This document shows positions 16,293 to 25,309 of a DNA stretch of 36,497 bases, piece after piece (positions within the stretch are counted from its first letter, which is position 1; each line of letters starts with the position of its first letter). The stretch is from NCBI GenBank assembly GCA_938091995.1, contig CALKNZ010000126.1:1-36497 (forward strand), given 5' to 3'. The stretch is from an uncultured Luminiphilus sp. (GTDB taxonomy: Bacteria > Pseudomonadota > Gammaproteobacteria > Pseudomonadales > Halieaceae). Below the pieces are notes generated by a model. The model had not been told where the DNA came from and ran no database searches. It worked only from the letters and a program-made list of their open reading frames with translations. The position numbers and the translations under genes are program-made.

Positions 16293-17593
16293 TTGTTGCT
16301 CTGCCTGCGCGTAAGATAGCGGTATACAGGCCACGCCACCATGATCATTGCCAGAGCATAGAGTGCTGTTTGTCGCTCAGCATAGGCCTGAAAAGCGGTA
16401 ATCACCGACCACCCTAGCAAGCAAAAGTATGTGCTGTATGGGTGGGCCCAAGCCACGTAGGGGCGCTCCACCTCGGGCTCTGTTTTTTTCAAAATCAAAA
16501 CTCCAATAATCAATGCCAAATACAGCGGCACGTAGAAGAAAATTGATAGCAGTAACAGAAAATCAAAGCCGCCGATCATAATAAGAATTACAACTGCCAG
16601 CCAGGTGATCACTACGGCAAAGACCGGATTGCCTCCACGCCCCCGCTTACCAACCTGTTTTAAGGCCAAACCATCAACAGCCAGTGCCTGCAAAATTCTT
16701 GAACCACTCATGTATTCTAAATTTTGATGGCTTAAAAGAATAAGAATAGCGGCAATCACAATAAGGTCACCGGCCAACGGAAAATCGACAAATTCCAGCG
16801 CTGTTGCCAAAGCCAACTCGCTGCCCGCTAAAGGCGCCAGCCCGGTGCTGTGCACCAAAGCAAAATTAATTAGCATGTAGAGGCCAATCACTAAAACCAG
16901 TCCCTTCATACTAGCTCGAGCAGCCGCACCGGCTCCTCCTTGTATTTCACCATTGAAGTACGAGGCATAAATCCAGCCGTCATAAGTAAAAATAATGGCG
17001 GCTATAACAATGCTCCACTCACCAAGTGCGGTGTCTGATGGTTGCCACTGCACAGCCTCAACGCTGATTCCAGGTGCCAAAAGTAATGCCAGCGAAAGCA
17101 CAACGATCATGAGACCAATTGCCGAAGTCGCCACTTCTTGAATAATGGCGCCAAAGGAAACTCCTCTGAGCTGAATAGCCGCGAAGAACGTGGTCACTGC
17201 AATGGCAAGAGGCACACGCCACTCAGCGACTTGAGGCATTAAAATAGCGATAAAAGTGACAATCACTACGGCTTTTAGTGCGAGGTCTGCCGCAAAACTC
17301 AGCCAATCGATCCAGCCCAAGACAAAGCCGGCGAAGGGGCCGTAGGCGCGACGTACCAACGCATAGGTACCGCCGGACCGGGGCGTCATACCCAATAATT
17401 CAGCGACAACAGCCGTCGTAAGCAATACAAAGAGGCCGGAGAAAAACCAGAGTCCCAAGTACAACGTTGGCTCTGGCACCGCTTGGGCAATTTCCCCCGG
17501 GCCGCGCAAAATACCTAAGCCAATGACACCGCCAACCGTCACCGCCAAAACAAATCTAGAGGGTAGGCTTCTTACCACGGCGCTGTCGCTCAT
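16289..17593 (-). CDS. amino acid permease (APC superfamily)
   Basis: 434 aa with about 12 predicted membrane helices. The first helix carries the APC substrate/ion motif VGGVIGLGILRGPGEIA (about 16-32), followed by PRSGGTYALVRRAYGPFAGFVLGW around 71-94 (family motif on helix 3). It likely imports amino acids or related compounds by proton symport or exchange. The substrate is not predictable. It is tail-to-tail with the PhyH gene (4-nt overlap) and 83 bp downstream of the RIO kinase on the same strand. Confidence 0.92.
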   Translation of the reverse strand: MSDSAVVRSLPSRFVLAVTVGGVIGLGILRGPGEIAQAVPEPTLYLGLWFFSGLFVLLTTAVVAELLGMTPRSGGTYALVRRAYGPFAGFVLGWIDWLSFAADLALKAVVIVTFIAILMPQVAEWRVPLAIAVTTFFAAIQLRGVSFGAIIQEVATSAIGLMIVVLSLALLLAPGISVEAVQWQPSDTALGEWSIVIAAIIFTYDGWIYASYFNGEIQGGAGAAARASMKGLVLVIGLYMLINFALVHSTGLAPLAGSELALATALEFVDFPLAGDLIVIAAILILLSHQNLEYMSGSRILQALAVDGLALKQVGKRGRGGNPVFAVVITWLAVVILIMIGGFDFLLLLSIFFYVPLYLALIIGVLILKKTEPEVERPYVAWAHPYSTYFCLLGWSVITAFQAYAERQTALYALAMIMVAWPVYRYLTRRQSNN

Positions 17594-17676
17594 AAACTAC
17601 CCAACATCTATCGGTCACTCTTGTTAGCGGCACACCCACCATAGAGTAAAAACACCCGCTAAGTCGCTGTCTTTAT

Positions 17677-18537
17677 TTAAGCATCGGGTTCATCCGCACT
17701 TCGAATTCTGGCTTGCCGCTCCTCTTCTTCTTCAAAAGCGGCTTTGATCTCCAGCAACACGCCATCGACATCGGCTTCCGTTTGATCATCTTCAAAATAG
17801 CCCGTCAATTGACTCTCTGGATGCAGTTCACCTTCTTCATATAATGCCCACATTTCTTTGGCGTATTGCGTGTCAAGCAGCTCCGGCGCCGACAGGCCAT
17901 AGTAGGCGGTCATATTATTGACGTCGCGCTCTAGCATAGATTTCGCATGGTTATTAGCAGCAGCATCAACCGCCTGTGGAAGGTCGATGATGACCGGACC
18001 ATAATCGTCTACCAACACATTGAATTCAGAGAGGTCGCCATGCACCAAGCCCGCACACAACATTTTCACCACGTAGCTCATCATGACTTCATGATCTTCA
18101 AGTGCCTGCTCTCGAGTAAGCAGCACATCGTTCAGACGCGGCGCAACCTCGCCATCGTCAGTGGTCACCAGCTCCATTAGCAAAACGCCATCAAAACAGC
18201 CGAAAGGCGTAGGCACACGCACTCCTGCGCGGTCTAATTTATACAGCGCATCGACCTCGGCATTATGCCAAGCCTCTTCTTGCTGCTTGCGCCCATACTT
18301 CGAGCGCTTTTCCATGGCCCGCTGACGCCGACTATTGCGACCCTTGCGACCTTCCTGATACTCAACAGCCTGTTTGAAGCTACGCTTTGCCGCTTCTTTG
18401 TAAACCTTCGCACAACGGATTTCACGACCGCAGCGCACAACATAGACCGTTGCTTCCTTACCACTCATGAGCTGGCGTAAAACTTCATCGACAACCCCAT
18501 CTTCAACCAGGGGAATAATGCGCTTAGGGATTTTCAT
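17677..18537 (-). CDS. RIO1-family serine protein kinase
   Basis: 286 aa from the ATG at 18537, which gives the usual bacterial RIO opening MKIPKR; a TTG 51 nt upstream is possible but atypical. RIO features are MSGKEATVYVV (24-34, nucleotide loop), Lys44 (CAKVYKEA), HGDLSEFNVLV (166-176, catalytic Asp168 and Asn173) and IIDLPQAVD (183-191, metal-binding Asp185). There is no activation loop, as expected for RIO kinases. The C terminus is acidic and helical (about 255-275). Archaeal and eukaryotic homologues act in small-subunit ribosome maturation; the bacterial role is not established. It is possibly in one transcript with the downstream permease. Confidence 0.93.
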   Translation of the reverse strand: MKIPKRIIPLVEDGVVDEVLRQLMSGKEATVYVVRCGREIRCAKVYKEAAKRSFKQAVEYQEGRKGRNSRRQRAMEKRSKYGRKQQEEAWHNAEVDALYKLDRAGVRVPTPFGCFDGVLLMELVTTDDGEVAPRLNDVLLTREQALEDHEVMMSYVVKMLCAGLVHGDLSEFNVLVDDYGPVIIDLPQAVDAAANNHAKSMLERDVNNMTAYYGLSAPELLDTQYAKEMWALYEEGELHPESQLTGYFEDDQTEADVDGVLLEIKAAFEEEEERQARIRSADEPDA

Positions 18538-18994
18538 GGGACGGTTAGACAACACCCGAAATAAATGATCACCACATCGCCGGCACAACCAGCGGGTTAT
18601 TTTAATTTAGCAACTCTGAAAGGCCGGAGCCCCAAGAGCTTGAACGTATTGACGCTAAAATCAAGATTCAGCGATAAAGCATGACAGTGCGCACACTCAA
18701 TGCAACTCGGGAACGCTTCGACATAACCCAGTCGCCTCTATCACTCGCACATCCCAGTTTACAGTATAAATTGACCATGGCGCTGATAGGCCATGAGTTA
18801 GGCTGGCATGGCGCTACAACGACAACGAGCTTCGCTAGACACCGCTGAACTTGGGTTGACAAATTGCACCACTAACAGCGCTGAACTAGGATAACGCCAC
18901 GAAGCAAAAACTCGCGCGATCAAAACTGCGGGTCAATATTTAAAGCGCAACAACACCGACAATAATACTGAGGTTATTACGAGGTAATGAGAAC
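18538..18994. other. intergenic region without a convincing gene
   Basis: This gap separates the divergent RIO kinase and FAD oxidoreductase genes. A 55-codon plus-strand frame (18681-18848) exists but has no ribosome-binding site and resembles nothing I know. The gap ends with a clear GAGGT (18981-18985) serving the GTG start of the next gene. I see no strong promoter pair or repeat. Confidence 0.5.
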
Positions 18995-20371
18995 GTGAAT
19001 TCGGTGGTTGAGCAACTCACTCAAGTCTTGGGCTGTGCACAGGTACACAGTGGCGATTTACTCACTGGGCGCGCCACCAGTTTCTGGAACGGCGAACCTA
19101 CCCAGGCAAGGGCCATAATTTATCCAAGGACTACGGCTGAAGTCAGCCAAACTCTGGCGACCTGTCAGGCCAACAACCAGCCTGTTGTCGTACAGGGCGG
19201 ATTGACTGGCTGTGTCGCCGGCGCAGTTTCCCAAAAACAGGACATCATCCTTTCCCTAGAGAAAATGACCGCTATAGAATCGATTGATGCTATCGGCAGC
19301 ACTGCCACACTGCAGTCGGGGGTCATTCTAGAGATTCTACAAAATACTTTGGCTGACCACGGCTTAATGTTCCCGCTAGATTTAGGTGCGAGGGGCAGCT
19401 GCACTATTGGCGGCAATATTGCGACCAATGCGGGCGGCATCAATGTATTACGTTACGGCATGATGCGTGACTTGGTGCTTGGAATTGAAGCCGTGCTCGC
19501 CGATGGCACGGTCATTTCCTCAATGAATAAAATGATAAAGAATAATGCCGGCTACGATCTAAAGCAGCTGTTTATCGGTTCAGAAGGAACTCTAGGCGTT
19601 GTCACTCGCGCCGTGGTTAAGCTCTTTCCCCTACCCAATAGCGTCAACTGCGCTTTGGTGGCGGTAAAAGATTTCAACGACGTGTCCAAGCTGCTGAGCA
19701 CTGTACGCACCCAGCTAGCAGGAAATTTAAGTGCCTTTGAAGTTATGTGGGGCGATTACTATCGCGCCGTTACCGACGCGGGTGGGCACCGCCCGCCTCT
19801 GCCTAGGGAATACCCTTTTTATGTCGTCATAGAAACCGAGGGAAGCGATGTTGAAGGCGACAGCAAACGCTTTAACGCAACCCTAGAGCAGCTTTTTAAC
19901 GACGATGTCATTATTGATGCGGTAATTCCCAAATCAGAATCAGAGCGCCACTTAGTTTGGCAAATTCGCGAAGACTTCGAAGCCATACTCGAACAGAAAC
20001 CCTACTACCTCTACGATGTAAGCCTACCGATCAGGGACATGCCCCGTTACGTCACCGAGGTCAACGAGGGCTTAGCGGAAGCTTTTAACAAGGGGCAATG
20101 CTACGTATTGGGCCACGTCGCCGACGGCAACCTGCATCTGTTTATCTGCCCCGGGCAAACCGGTGACAGCCATGAGGCTTGCAACGCACTGGTCTATGAG
20201 CCTCTGCGAGCATTTCAAGGATCGGTATCAGCTGAACATGGGATTGGTACGGAAAAAATGGCGTGGCTAAACGTGAGCCGAAATGAAGCTGAAATAGCAT
20301 TAATGCGACAGCTCAAGGGACTCTTGGATCCCACTGGCATCCTGAATCCGAACCGCGTGGTGAAAGGCTGA
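18995..20371 (+). CDS. FAD-linked 2-hydroxyacid dehydrogenase (GlcD/D2HGDH-like)
   Basis: 458 aa, GTG start with GAGGT about 9 nt upstream. The N-terminal FAD-binding type 4 (PCMH) domain shows VVVQGGLTGCVAGAV (64-78), GGNIATNAGGINVLRYG (139-155) and GSEGTLGVVT (195-204). The C-terminal FAD-oxidase domain carries GHVADGNLH (373-381) and EHGIGTEKM (414-422), whose histidines bind the divalent metal in D-2-hydroxyglutarate dehydrogenases. It should oxidise a D-2-hydroxyacid (2-hydroxyglutarate, lactate or glycolate type) to the 2-oxoacid, passing electrons to an acceptor such as ETF or quinone. It stands alone. Confidence 0.92.
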   Translation: MNSVVEQLTQVLGCAQVHSGDLLTGRATSFWNGEPTQARAIIYPRTTAEVSQTLATCQANNQPVVVQGGLTGCVAGAVSQKQDIILSLEKMTAIESIDAIGSTATLQSGVILEILQNTLADHGLMFPLDLGARGSCTIGGNIATNAGGINVLRYGMMRDLVLGIEAVLADGTVISSMNKMIKNNAGYDLKQLFIGSEGTLGVVTRAVVKLFPLPNSVNCALVAVKDFNDVSKLLSTVRTQLAGNLSAFEVMWGDYYRAVTDAGGHRPPLPREYPFYVVIETEGSDVEGDSKRFNATLEQLFNDDVIIDAVIPKSESERHLVWQIREDFEAILEQKPYYLYDVSLPIRDMPRYVTEVNEGLAEAFNKGQCYVLGHVADGNLHLFICPGQTGDSHEACNALVYEPLRAFQGSVSAEHGIGTEKMAWLNVSRNEAEIALMRQLKGLLDPTGILNPNRVVKG

Positions 20372-20800
20372 CCTTAGGCAATGGTCTCTCGCTTTTAATG
20401 TACAAAAGCTTCTCAAAAAATCAGCGTCACCTTAAATTTAACGAAAGCTCCAAGGCCTTTAGGTCCGTAAGAAGTCTGACGACGGCATTAACTGCATGAC
20501 CTAATGACTACTGCTTTTGGCGCTAGCAATCTCCTGAAGATCTATATCAAGGACTCAAGCAATCGCGCAGAGACTGATCAAAATACACAAACGACGTATC
20601 ACCGAGCTACCCCATCGGCAACCGGATCTACGAAACCGCCACGCTTACCAACAGCGCAGTTTTCTGCACAACGGTCTTGATCAGACAAATTGGCAAGACT
20701 AATACCGCTGATATCGGCACTAAATTCCTTGCCGATAAATGTTATCGAAAGCATTGCACCTGCGTTGCCAAAAACATTTTCAGCGCCTAAACATGCGTCA
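20372..20800. other. intergenic region with one startless open frame
   Basis: This gap lies between the convergent FAD oxidoreductase and acyl-CoA dehydrogenase genes. The minus strand has a frame open from inside the dehydrogenase 3' end to a TGA at 20599-20601. Its first in-frame ATG is at 20754 (51 codons) and lacks a ribosome-binding site. The encoded stretch has two close cysteines (RCAENC) and fairly normal composition, so a decayed gene end is possible. No terminator hairpin with a T-run is evident on either strand. Confidence 0.4.
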
Positions 20801-22594
20801 TTAAAATGCGTCCACCGGTAATGCCATCAAGTTGTCAGCCCCTGATAAAATCGCGGCTTCGCAAGTACGGGTTCGCGGCAAAATACGCTGGTAGTAAAAT
20901 CGCGCGGTGACTAGCTTTGCTTTGTAAAATTCGCTTTCTGTCGTTTCTGAAGATAGTGCCATGTGTGCGGTAAGAGCAGCCTTTGCCCAAAAATATGCTA
21001 GACAGGTGTACCCCGAAAACATCAAATAATCGACTGATGCAGCCCCTGCCTCATCTGCATTTTCCATGGCTTTTGTGCCAATGTGCAGCGTTACCTCGCC
21101 CCATTTTTTATTGAGTGACTGTAATGGTTCGATAAACTCCTCTAGTGCAGCGACTCCTGCATGCTCTTTACAAAATTGATGCACTTCTCGGGTAAAGTTT
21201 TGCAGCAGTACACCACCAGATCCCAAGACTTTACGTCCAATAAAATCGAGGGCCTGAATTCCCGTGGTGCCCTCGTAAAGCATACCAATACGCGCGTCTC
21301 TTACATTTTGCTCCACACCCCACTCTTTGATGTAACCATGACCACCAAAACACTGCAGAGCAAGATTTGCCGATTCAAATCCAGTTTCGGTAAGAAATGC
21401 CTTAGCGATAGGTGTCATGAAGGAAAGCATATCTTCCGCTAATTTTACTTCCGACTCATCAGTGGCACGCTCAATGACATCTACCAACTTGCCGGTGTAA
21501 ACGATCATCATGCGCCCTCCCTCTGAGAGCGCCTTCTGAGTGAGCAACATGCGCCTGACATCAGGATGGACAATGATGGGGTCAGCCGGACCGTCAGGAT
21601 TTTTCGGACCAGTAACCGAGCGCATCTGCAAGCGGTCTTTGGCATAGGCCAAAGACTTCTGGTAACCCAATTCCATATGGGCAATGCCTTGCAGTGCGGT
21701 TCCAATTCTCGCGGTATTCATGAACGTAAACATGGCCTGCAGGCCTTGATTGGGGGCTCCTAACAGATACCCCTGCGCCCCATCAAAATTCATCACGCAA
21801 GTCGCGTTTCCGTGGATGCCCATCTTATGCTCTATGGATCCACAGCGAACCGCGTTGCGCTCACCCATAGAGCCATCTTCATTGACATTAAATTTAGGAA
21901 TAATAAATAGCGAGATACCTTTGACCCCCATCGGGGCGTCGGGGAGTCTTGCCAAGACAATGTGAACAATATTCTCGGTCAGATCGTGTTCGCCTGAAGA
22001 AATAAAGATTTTAGTGCCAGTGATGCGGTAACTTCCATCTGCGTTGAGCTCTGCTTTGGTTCGCAAGAGCCCCAAATCGGTACCGCAATGCGCCTCGGTC
22101 AAACACATGGTGCCTGTCCAGGTACCCTCGATCAACGGCATGAGAAAGCGCTTTTTTTGGCTGTCGGTGCCATGAAGCTTGATGGTATTTACCGCACCAT
22201 GGGATAAACCCGGATACATACCCCAAGACCAATTGGCCGTTCCCCGCATCTCACCTAAAATAATAGAGAGTGACTCAGGCAGTCCCTGCCCACCGTAACT
22301 GGGGTCGTTTGCCAACGCCGGCCAACCGGCCTCAACGTATTGACTGTATGCCTCTTTGAATCCATCAGGCGTGGAAACTTCACCGTCTTTCCATACGCAG
22401 CCCTCTTCATCACCAGTCGCGTTAAGTGGCGACAAAATATTGCTGCAGAATTTATCAAATTCATTGAGGATGGTGCCTACGATCTCGGCATTCACCTCTT
22501 CATATCCCGCTAACGACTGATAGTGCGTTTCATAATCAAATAACTCGAATAAATCGAACTGAAGATCCCTGACGGGGGCTTTATATTCATTCAT
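20801..22594 (-). CDS. acyl-CoA dehydrogenase, long (about 600 aa) form
   Basis: 597 aa with the three acyl-CoA dehydrogenase domains: N-terminal helices, the middle beta domain with CLTEAHCGTDLG (164-175) and ITGTKIFISSGEHD (191-204), and C-terminal helices with the catalytic base Glu441 in MLYEGTTGIQALD. A further C-terminal region from about 480 marks the long subclass that includes DmdC and mycobacterial FadE5-like enzymes. It introduces the 2,3 double bond in an acyl-CoA using FAD and passes electrons to ETF. Chain-length preference is unknown. It is on the same strand as the crotonase but 500 bp away, so it probably has its own promoter. Confidence 0.94.
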   Translation of the reverse strand: MNEYKAPVRDLQFDLFELFDYETHYQSLAGYEEVNAEIVGTILNEFDKFCSNILSPLNATGDEEGCVWKDGEVSTPDGFKEAYSQYVEAGWPALANDPSYGGQGLPESLSIILGEMRGTANWSWGMYPGLSHGAVNTIKLHGTDSQKKRFLMPLIEGTWTGTMCLTEAHCGTDLGLLRTKAELNADGSYRITGTKIFISSGEHDLTENIVHIVLARLPDAPMGVKGISLFIIPKFNVNEDGSMGERNAVRCGSIEHKMGIHGNATCVMNFDGAQGYLLGAPNQGLQAMFTFMNTARIGTALQGIAHMELGYQKSLAYAKDRLQMRSVTGPKNPDGPADPIIVHPDVRRMLLTQKALSEGGRMMIVYTGKLVDVIERATDESEVKLAEDMLSFMTPIAKAFLTETGFESANLALQCFGGHGYIKEWGVEQNVRDARIGMLYEGTTGIQALDFIGRKVLGSGGVLLQNFTREVHQFCKEHAGVAALEEFIEPLQSLNKKWGEVTLHIGTKAMENADEAGAASVDYLMFSGYTCLAYFWAKAALTAHMALSSETTESEFYKAKLVTARFYYQRILPRTRTCEAAILSGADNLMALPVDAF

Positions 22595-23095
22595 TAACTG
22601 ATACCTATGCTTGAATCGAGGCCAAACTAATCTGCGTTTGACGTCATCGTGTCATTTATGGACCTCAATATTTTCCGGTCCACAAACGACAAAAATATTG
22701 TGAGTTTAAAAGCGCCCCCAGAAGTCGGTTAATAGCGCACTTGATAGTAAACACTGGTCCAATGTTGCTTTGCTCTGAGAAATGATCACGCTTGTCTGTC
22801 TCATTAACAATAAAAAATACTGGGTCATAGCAATCTGCTGATAATAAAGGGGCCTCTCACTTCAAATGAATCATTATCGGCCAATCGTATGACCCCAGTT
22901 CCGGGCAAATTTTTATGGGGGACACCCACGAGCTGCGCCACCCCAGCCATAAATAACCCAAGCCCAGATAATTATTTCATTAATCTCGCTCGATTTTAAA
23001 ATCAGGAATGCCCTAAAACACCCGAAATCAACGGCGCTTTACAAGAGCACAGCACAAAGCTAATGCCCTAGACTGTGCAAGCTGCAAAATGGAGC
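22595..23095. other. 500-bp intergenic region with several inverted repeats
   Basis: No gene is visible between the crotonase and the acyl-CoA dehydrogenase. Near the dehydrogenase start lies TGACGTCA (about 22639-22646) and a longer AATATTTT...AAAATATT inverted repeat (about 22669-22704) containing GGACC...GGTCC. These could be operator elements for the dehydrogenase. The centre holds the 81-bp imperfect inverted repeat listed separately. The right third is plain AT-rich sequence. Confidence 0.45.
22819..22899. repeat. 81-bp imperfect inverted repeat
   Basis: The left end ACTGGGTCATA (22819-22829) is mirrored by TATGACCCCAGT (22888-22899), with one extra base in the right arm. Inside, GATAAT (about 22840-22845) is mirrored by ATTATC (about 22873-22878), with partly matching sequence between. 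The whole could fold as one long interrupted hairpin, or be a small mobile repeat with terminal inverted repeats. A second copy is not apparent in this window. Confidence 0.5.
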
Positions 23096-23872
23096 TTAGC
23101 GAAATTCAGCGAGTCGTTCTGCCGTATCGAGGATACCCGTGTACTCCGCCGCCAACTCTTTGCAGAGAGCATCTTCAATCGGATGGCCTTCCTGACTCAT
23201 GCGGTAGAGGTCTTTCATAGCGGCAACCGCCGCACGGGAGTTATTGGAAATTTGCCCTACTCGGGTCGTCACCAGTTCATCCAGTTCCGCAGTGGTGGAA
23301 ACTGAATCATTGACCAGCCCCAAGCGTTGCGCTTCATCACCTTTTACCACGCGTCCGGTGAAAGACAAATCACGGGCCTTACGCAGACCTATAGCCTGAG
23401 CCAATAGTTGAGACATGCCCCAGGTTGGACGCAAACCAAATCGAGTATGAGTATCACCAAACTTTGTCGCATCGGTGGTGTAGATGAAGTCACAGTGTAG
23501 CGCCAACTCAAGTGCTCCGGTAAAGCAGGCCCCATGAACACTTGCAATGATTGGTATACAAGCCCCACGAATAGCGGCGCAGGCTTGCTTAGCGGGGCTG
23601 TCGAAAAGATCGCCAATGCGACCATAGGCTGGTTCAATATCTTGTAGAATCTTCAGATCAACACCTGCCGAAAATGCGCGCCCTTCGCCCTTGATCACCA
23701 CAGCGCAAATCGCTTCGTCTGCGCTCGCCTGTGTTACCAACTCTGCGATACCACTGAGCATCTCTGGATGGAGCGCATTCATAGCATCTGGTCGATTAAA
23801 GCTGATTATCAGAGCGGCTTCGTGTATCTGCGTGAGTAGTTTATCTGTGTCGGATCTATAGCTTTGACTCAT
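23096..23872 (-). CDS. enoyl-CoA hydratase/isomerase family protein
   Basis: 258 aa from the ATG at 23872, which has AGAGGA 5 nt upstream; the open frame to 23941 adds an unlikely tail. Crotonase features are FNRPDAMNAL (25-34), the oxyanion segment GRAFSAGVDL (64-73) and HGACFTGALELALHCDF (113-129). The first catalytic glutamate is kept (Glu122), but at the second position the segment FGDTHTRFGLRP has His142 where classical hydratases have PEI with Glu. This DTHxRFG variant is a known subgroup whose reaction may not be simple hydration. It is downstream of the AraC-type regulator on the same strand. Confidence 0.88.
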   Translation of the reverse strand: MSQSYRSDTDKLLTQIHEAALIISFNRPDAMNALHPEMLSGIAELVTQASADEAICAVVIKGEGRAFSAGVDLKILQDIEPAYGRIGDLFDSPAKQACAAIRGACIPIIASVHGACFTGALELALHCDFIYTTDATKFGDTHTRFGLRPTWGMSQLLAQAIGLRKARDLSFTGRVVKGDEAQRLGLVNDSVSTTAELDELVTTRVGQISNNSRAAVAAMKDLYRMSQEGHPIEDALCKELAAEYTGILDTAERLAEFR

Positions 23873-24246
23873 AGCATTCCTCTGCTCATTAATTCTCGAT
23901 AGAACGTGATTTTTTGTACGTGACGAGCCCGTCTCAAGCACTCAGCCATGGCTGCACAACAAAATTTAAGCGGGTCAGATCGCCCCTTAATCTGACGCGG
24001 GCACATAGAATATTTCTAAAATTCATGAATCCCCTCGGGTGACTCAGACCAGGTCCATAGTTGCATTTTCAACCGATAAAACACCACCCAAAAGGTGATT
24101 AACCCAACGAGATAGACTACCTATAAGCGCCATCACCCAACTCACTTCTGTCCATGTAAATAAGGGGTTTACAGACCAGCCAATCTCGCGAGAACGACCA
24201 GCATGATGCGCCGAACCATGGGTGAAGCAAGGCCAGGTGTCATGCA
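23873..24246. other. intergenic region between regulator and crotonase
   Basis: This is upstream sequence of the crotonase gene and contains two perfect symmetric sites, listed separately. A 67-codon minus-strand frame beginning with the ATG that overlaps the regulator's stop (TGATG at 24245-24249) runs to 24044. It could be translationally coupled, but I recognise nothing in it and its composition is unconvincing. Confidence 0.4.
23943..23996. promoter_or_regulatory. palindrome and inverted repeat upstream of the crotonase
   Basis: CAGCCATGGCTG (23943-23954) is a perfect 12-bp palindrome. GTCAGAT (23974-23980) and ATCTGAC (23990-23996) form a perfect inverted repeat with a 9-nt centre. Both lie 70-125 bp upstream of the crotonase start. 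They could be binding sites of a dimeric repressor of the TetR type, common for acyl-CoA genes, but no such regulator is in the window. There is no T-run, so a terminator is unlikely. Confidence 0.4.
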
Positions 24247-25254
24247 TCAAAGTTTCGACTGGTGCCGATAACCGCTCGGGGTAACTCCGTGCCAGCGCAA
24301 AAATGCTCTGCGGAAATTAACGGTTTCAGAATATTCCAGAAGGTGCGCAATTTCACCGATCGCTAAATCTGTTTTGGTTAGATACTCGCGAGCCAGCAGA
24401 GCCCTCACTTCCTCCAAAATCAATCTAAACGACTTCGATTCTAATGAAAGGCGTCGCCTTAAAGTCCGCTCACTGATATGCAAAGCATCAGCCACCTTAC
24501 AAATACTGGGAAACTGCCCCGCTGACTGCATGAGAATACGTCGCACTTCTGACGTTATTTTTTCAGCACTACCCAAACCTCGCAGCATTTCCTCACATTG
24601 TTGATGAAAGACAACGTGCTGCGAAGGGTCTGAAGTTCTTACGGGCGTATGGAGTGCTTGCGGTGGCAGGTAAAGCTGACTGTAGTGGCAATCAAACGTT
24701 ACAGTGAGATTAGCATCAAACTTATAAGACGCAGAATGAACAGGTTTTGGAAATGCAAACTGTAACTCTGCACCTTCGATTTTTCCCCGATAAAGAGAAC
24801 TCCCTACAACATAAAGCTGAGAAAAACATAACTCAGTAACTGCTCTGATGTGTTCAGGCGCCGTTGATAACAAACTCAGTCGTAATAAAAGACCTCCCTC
24901 GTGCTCATATGCAACCCACATAGGTAGAGAAAAAACCTTCCCATATCGCAGCAGGAGTAGCGTTGACTCTCTGAGATTCGCGCAAGTCATTAATGCAAAT
25001 CCAAAGGTGCCATAACTCGTAATATCAATGCTTTGTCCTAAGCGAATGGCAAAACAAGGGTCCTTCGCTAGGTCGATTGCAGCCATTAACAGAGCGACTG
25101 AACCAGCTCCACCAAAACCAAGAGGTTCAGCAGTTGGAGCAGACCACCCGCGAGCAACTGCTGCTGTAAAAAGTTGCTCTGTCGTCACACCTGATTTCTC
25201 GAGCTCCGCAAGCAGCTTCCCGTAGAGGTCTCGCTGAAGTCTTGTCGATTTCAT
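24247..25254 (-). CDS. AraC-family regulator, OruR/arabinose-binding type
   Basis: 335 aa, ATG with a strong GGAGG site. The N-terminal part (about 20-210) resembles the arabinose-binding-like sensor domain of OruR/ArgR-type regulators: DPCFAIRLGQSIDITSYGTFGFALMTC, read here as a pattern around residues 65-91. The C-terminal AraC domain (about 235-335) has ICKVADALHISERTLRRRL and IGEIAHLLEYSETVNFRRAF followed by GVTPSGYR. Members usually activate a neighbouring catabolic or transport operon when a ligand binds. It diverges from the MFS-GST pair, its likely target, with 178 bp between the starts and a perfect inverted repeat there. Confidence 0.92.
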   Translation of the reverse strand: MKSTRLQRDLYGKLLAELEKSGVTTEQLFTAAVARGWSAPTAEPLGFGGAGSVALLMAAIDLAKDPCFAIRLGQSIDITSYGTFGFALMTCANLRESTLLLLRYGKVFSLPMWVAYEHEGGLLLRLSLLSTAPEHIRAVTELCFSQLYVVGSSLYRGKIEGAELQFAFPKPVHSASYKFDANLTVTFDCHYSQLYLPPQALHTPVRTSDPSQHVVFHQQCEEMLRGLGSAEKITSEVRRILMQSAGQFPSICKVADALHISERTLRRRLSLESKSFRLILEEVRALLAREYLTKTDLAIGEIAHLLEYSETVNFRRAFLRWHGVTPSGYRHQSKL

Positions 25255-25309
25255 ATGTCACCCTCCACAACCCGTTAACGACTTTCGCTCAAAAGCGGCG
25301 ACAGCATGT

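Noticed and set aside
18681-18848. 55-codon plus-strand frame in the gap before the FAD oxidoreductase
   Set aside because: No ribosome-binding site, no recognised similarity, and an in-frame stop just before its ATG.
24044-24250. Minus-strand frame of about 67 codons overlapping the AraC-type gene stop (TGATG)
   Set aside because: The overlap is suggestive of coupling, but the product has no recognisable feature and a tryptophan- and histidine-rich composition not typical of a real protein.
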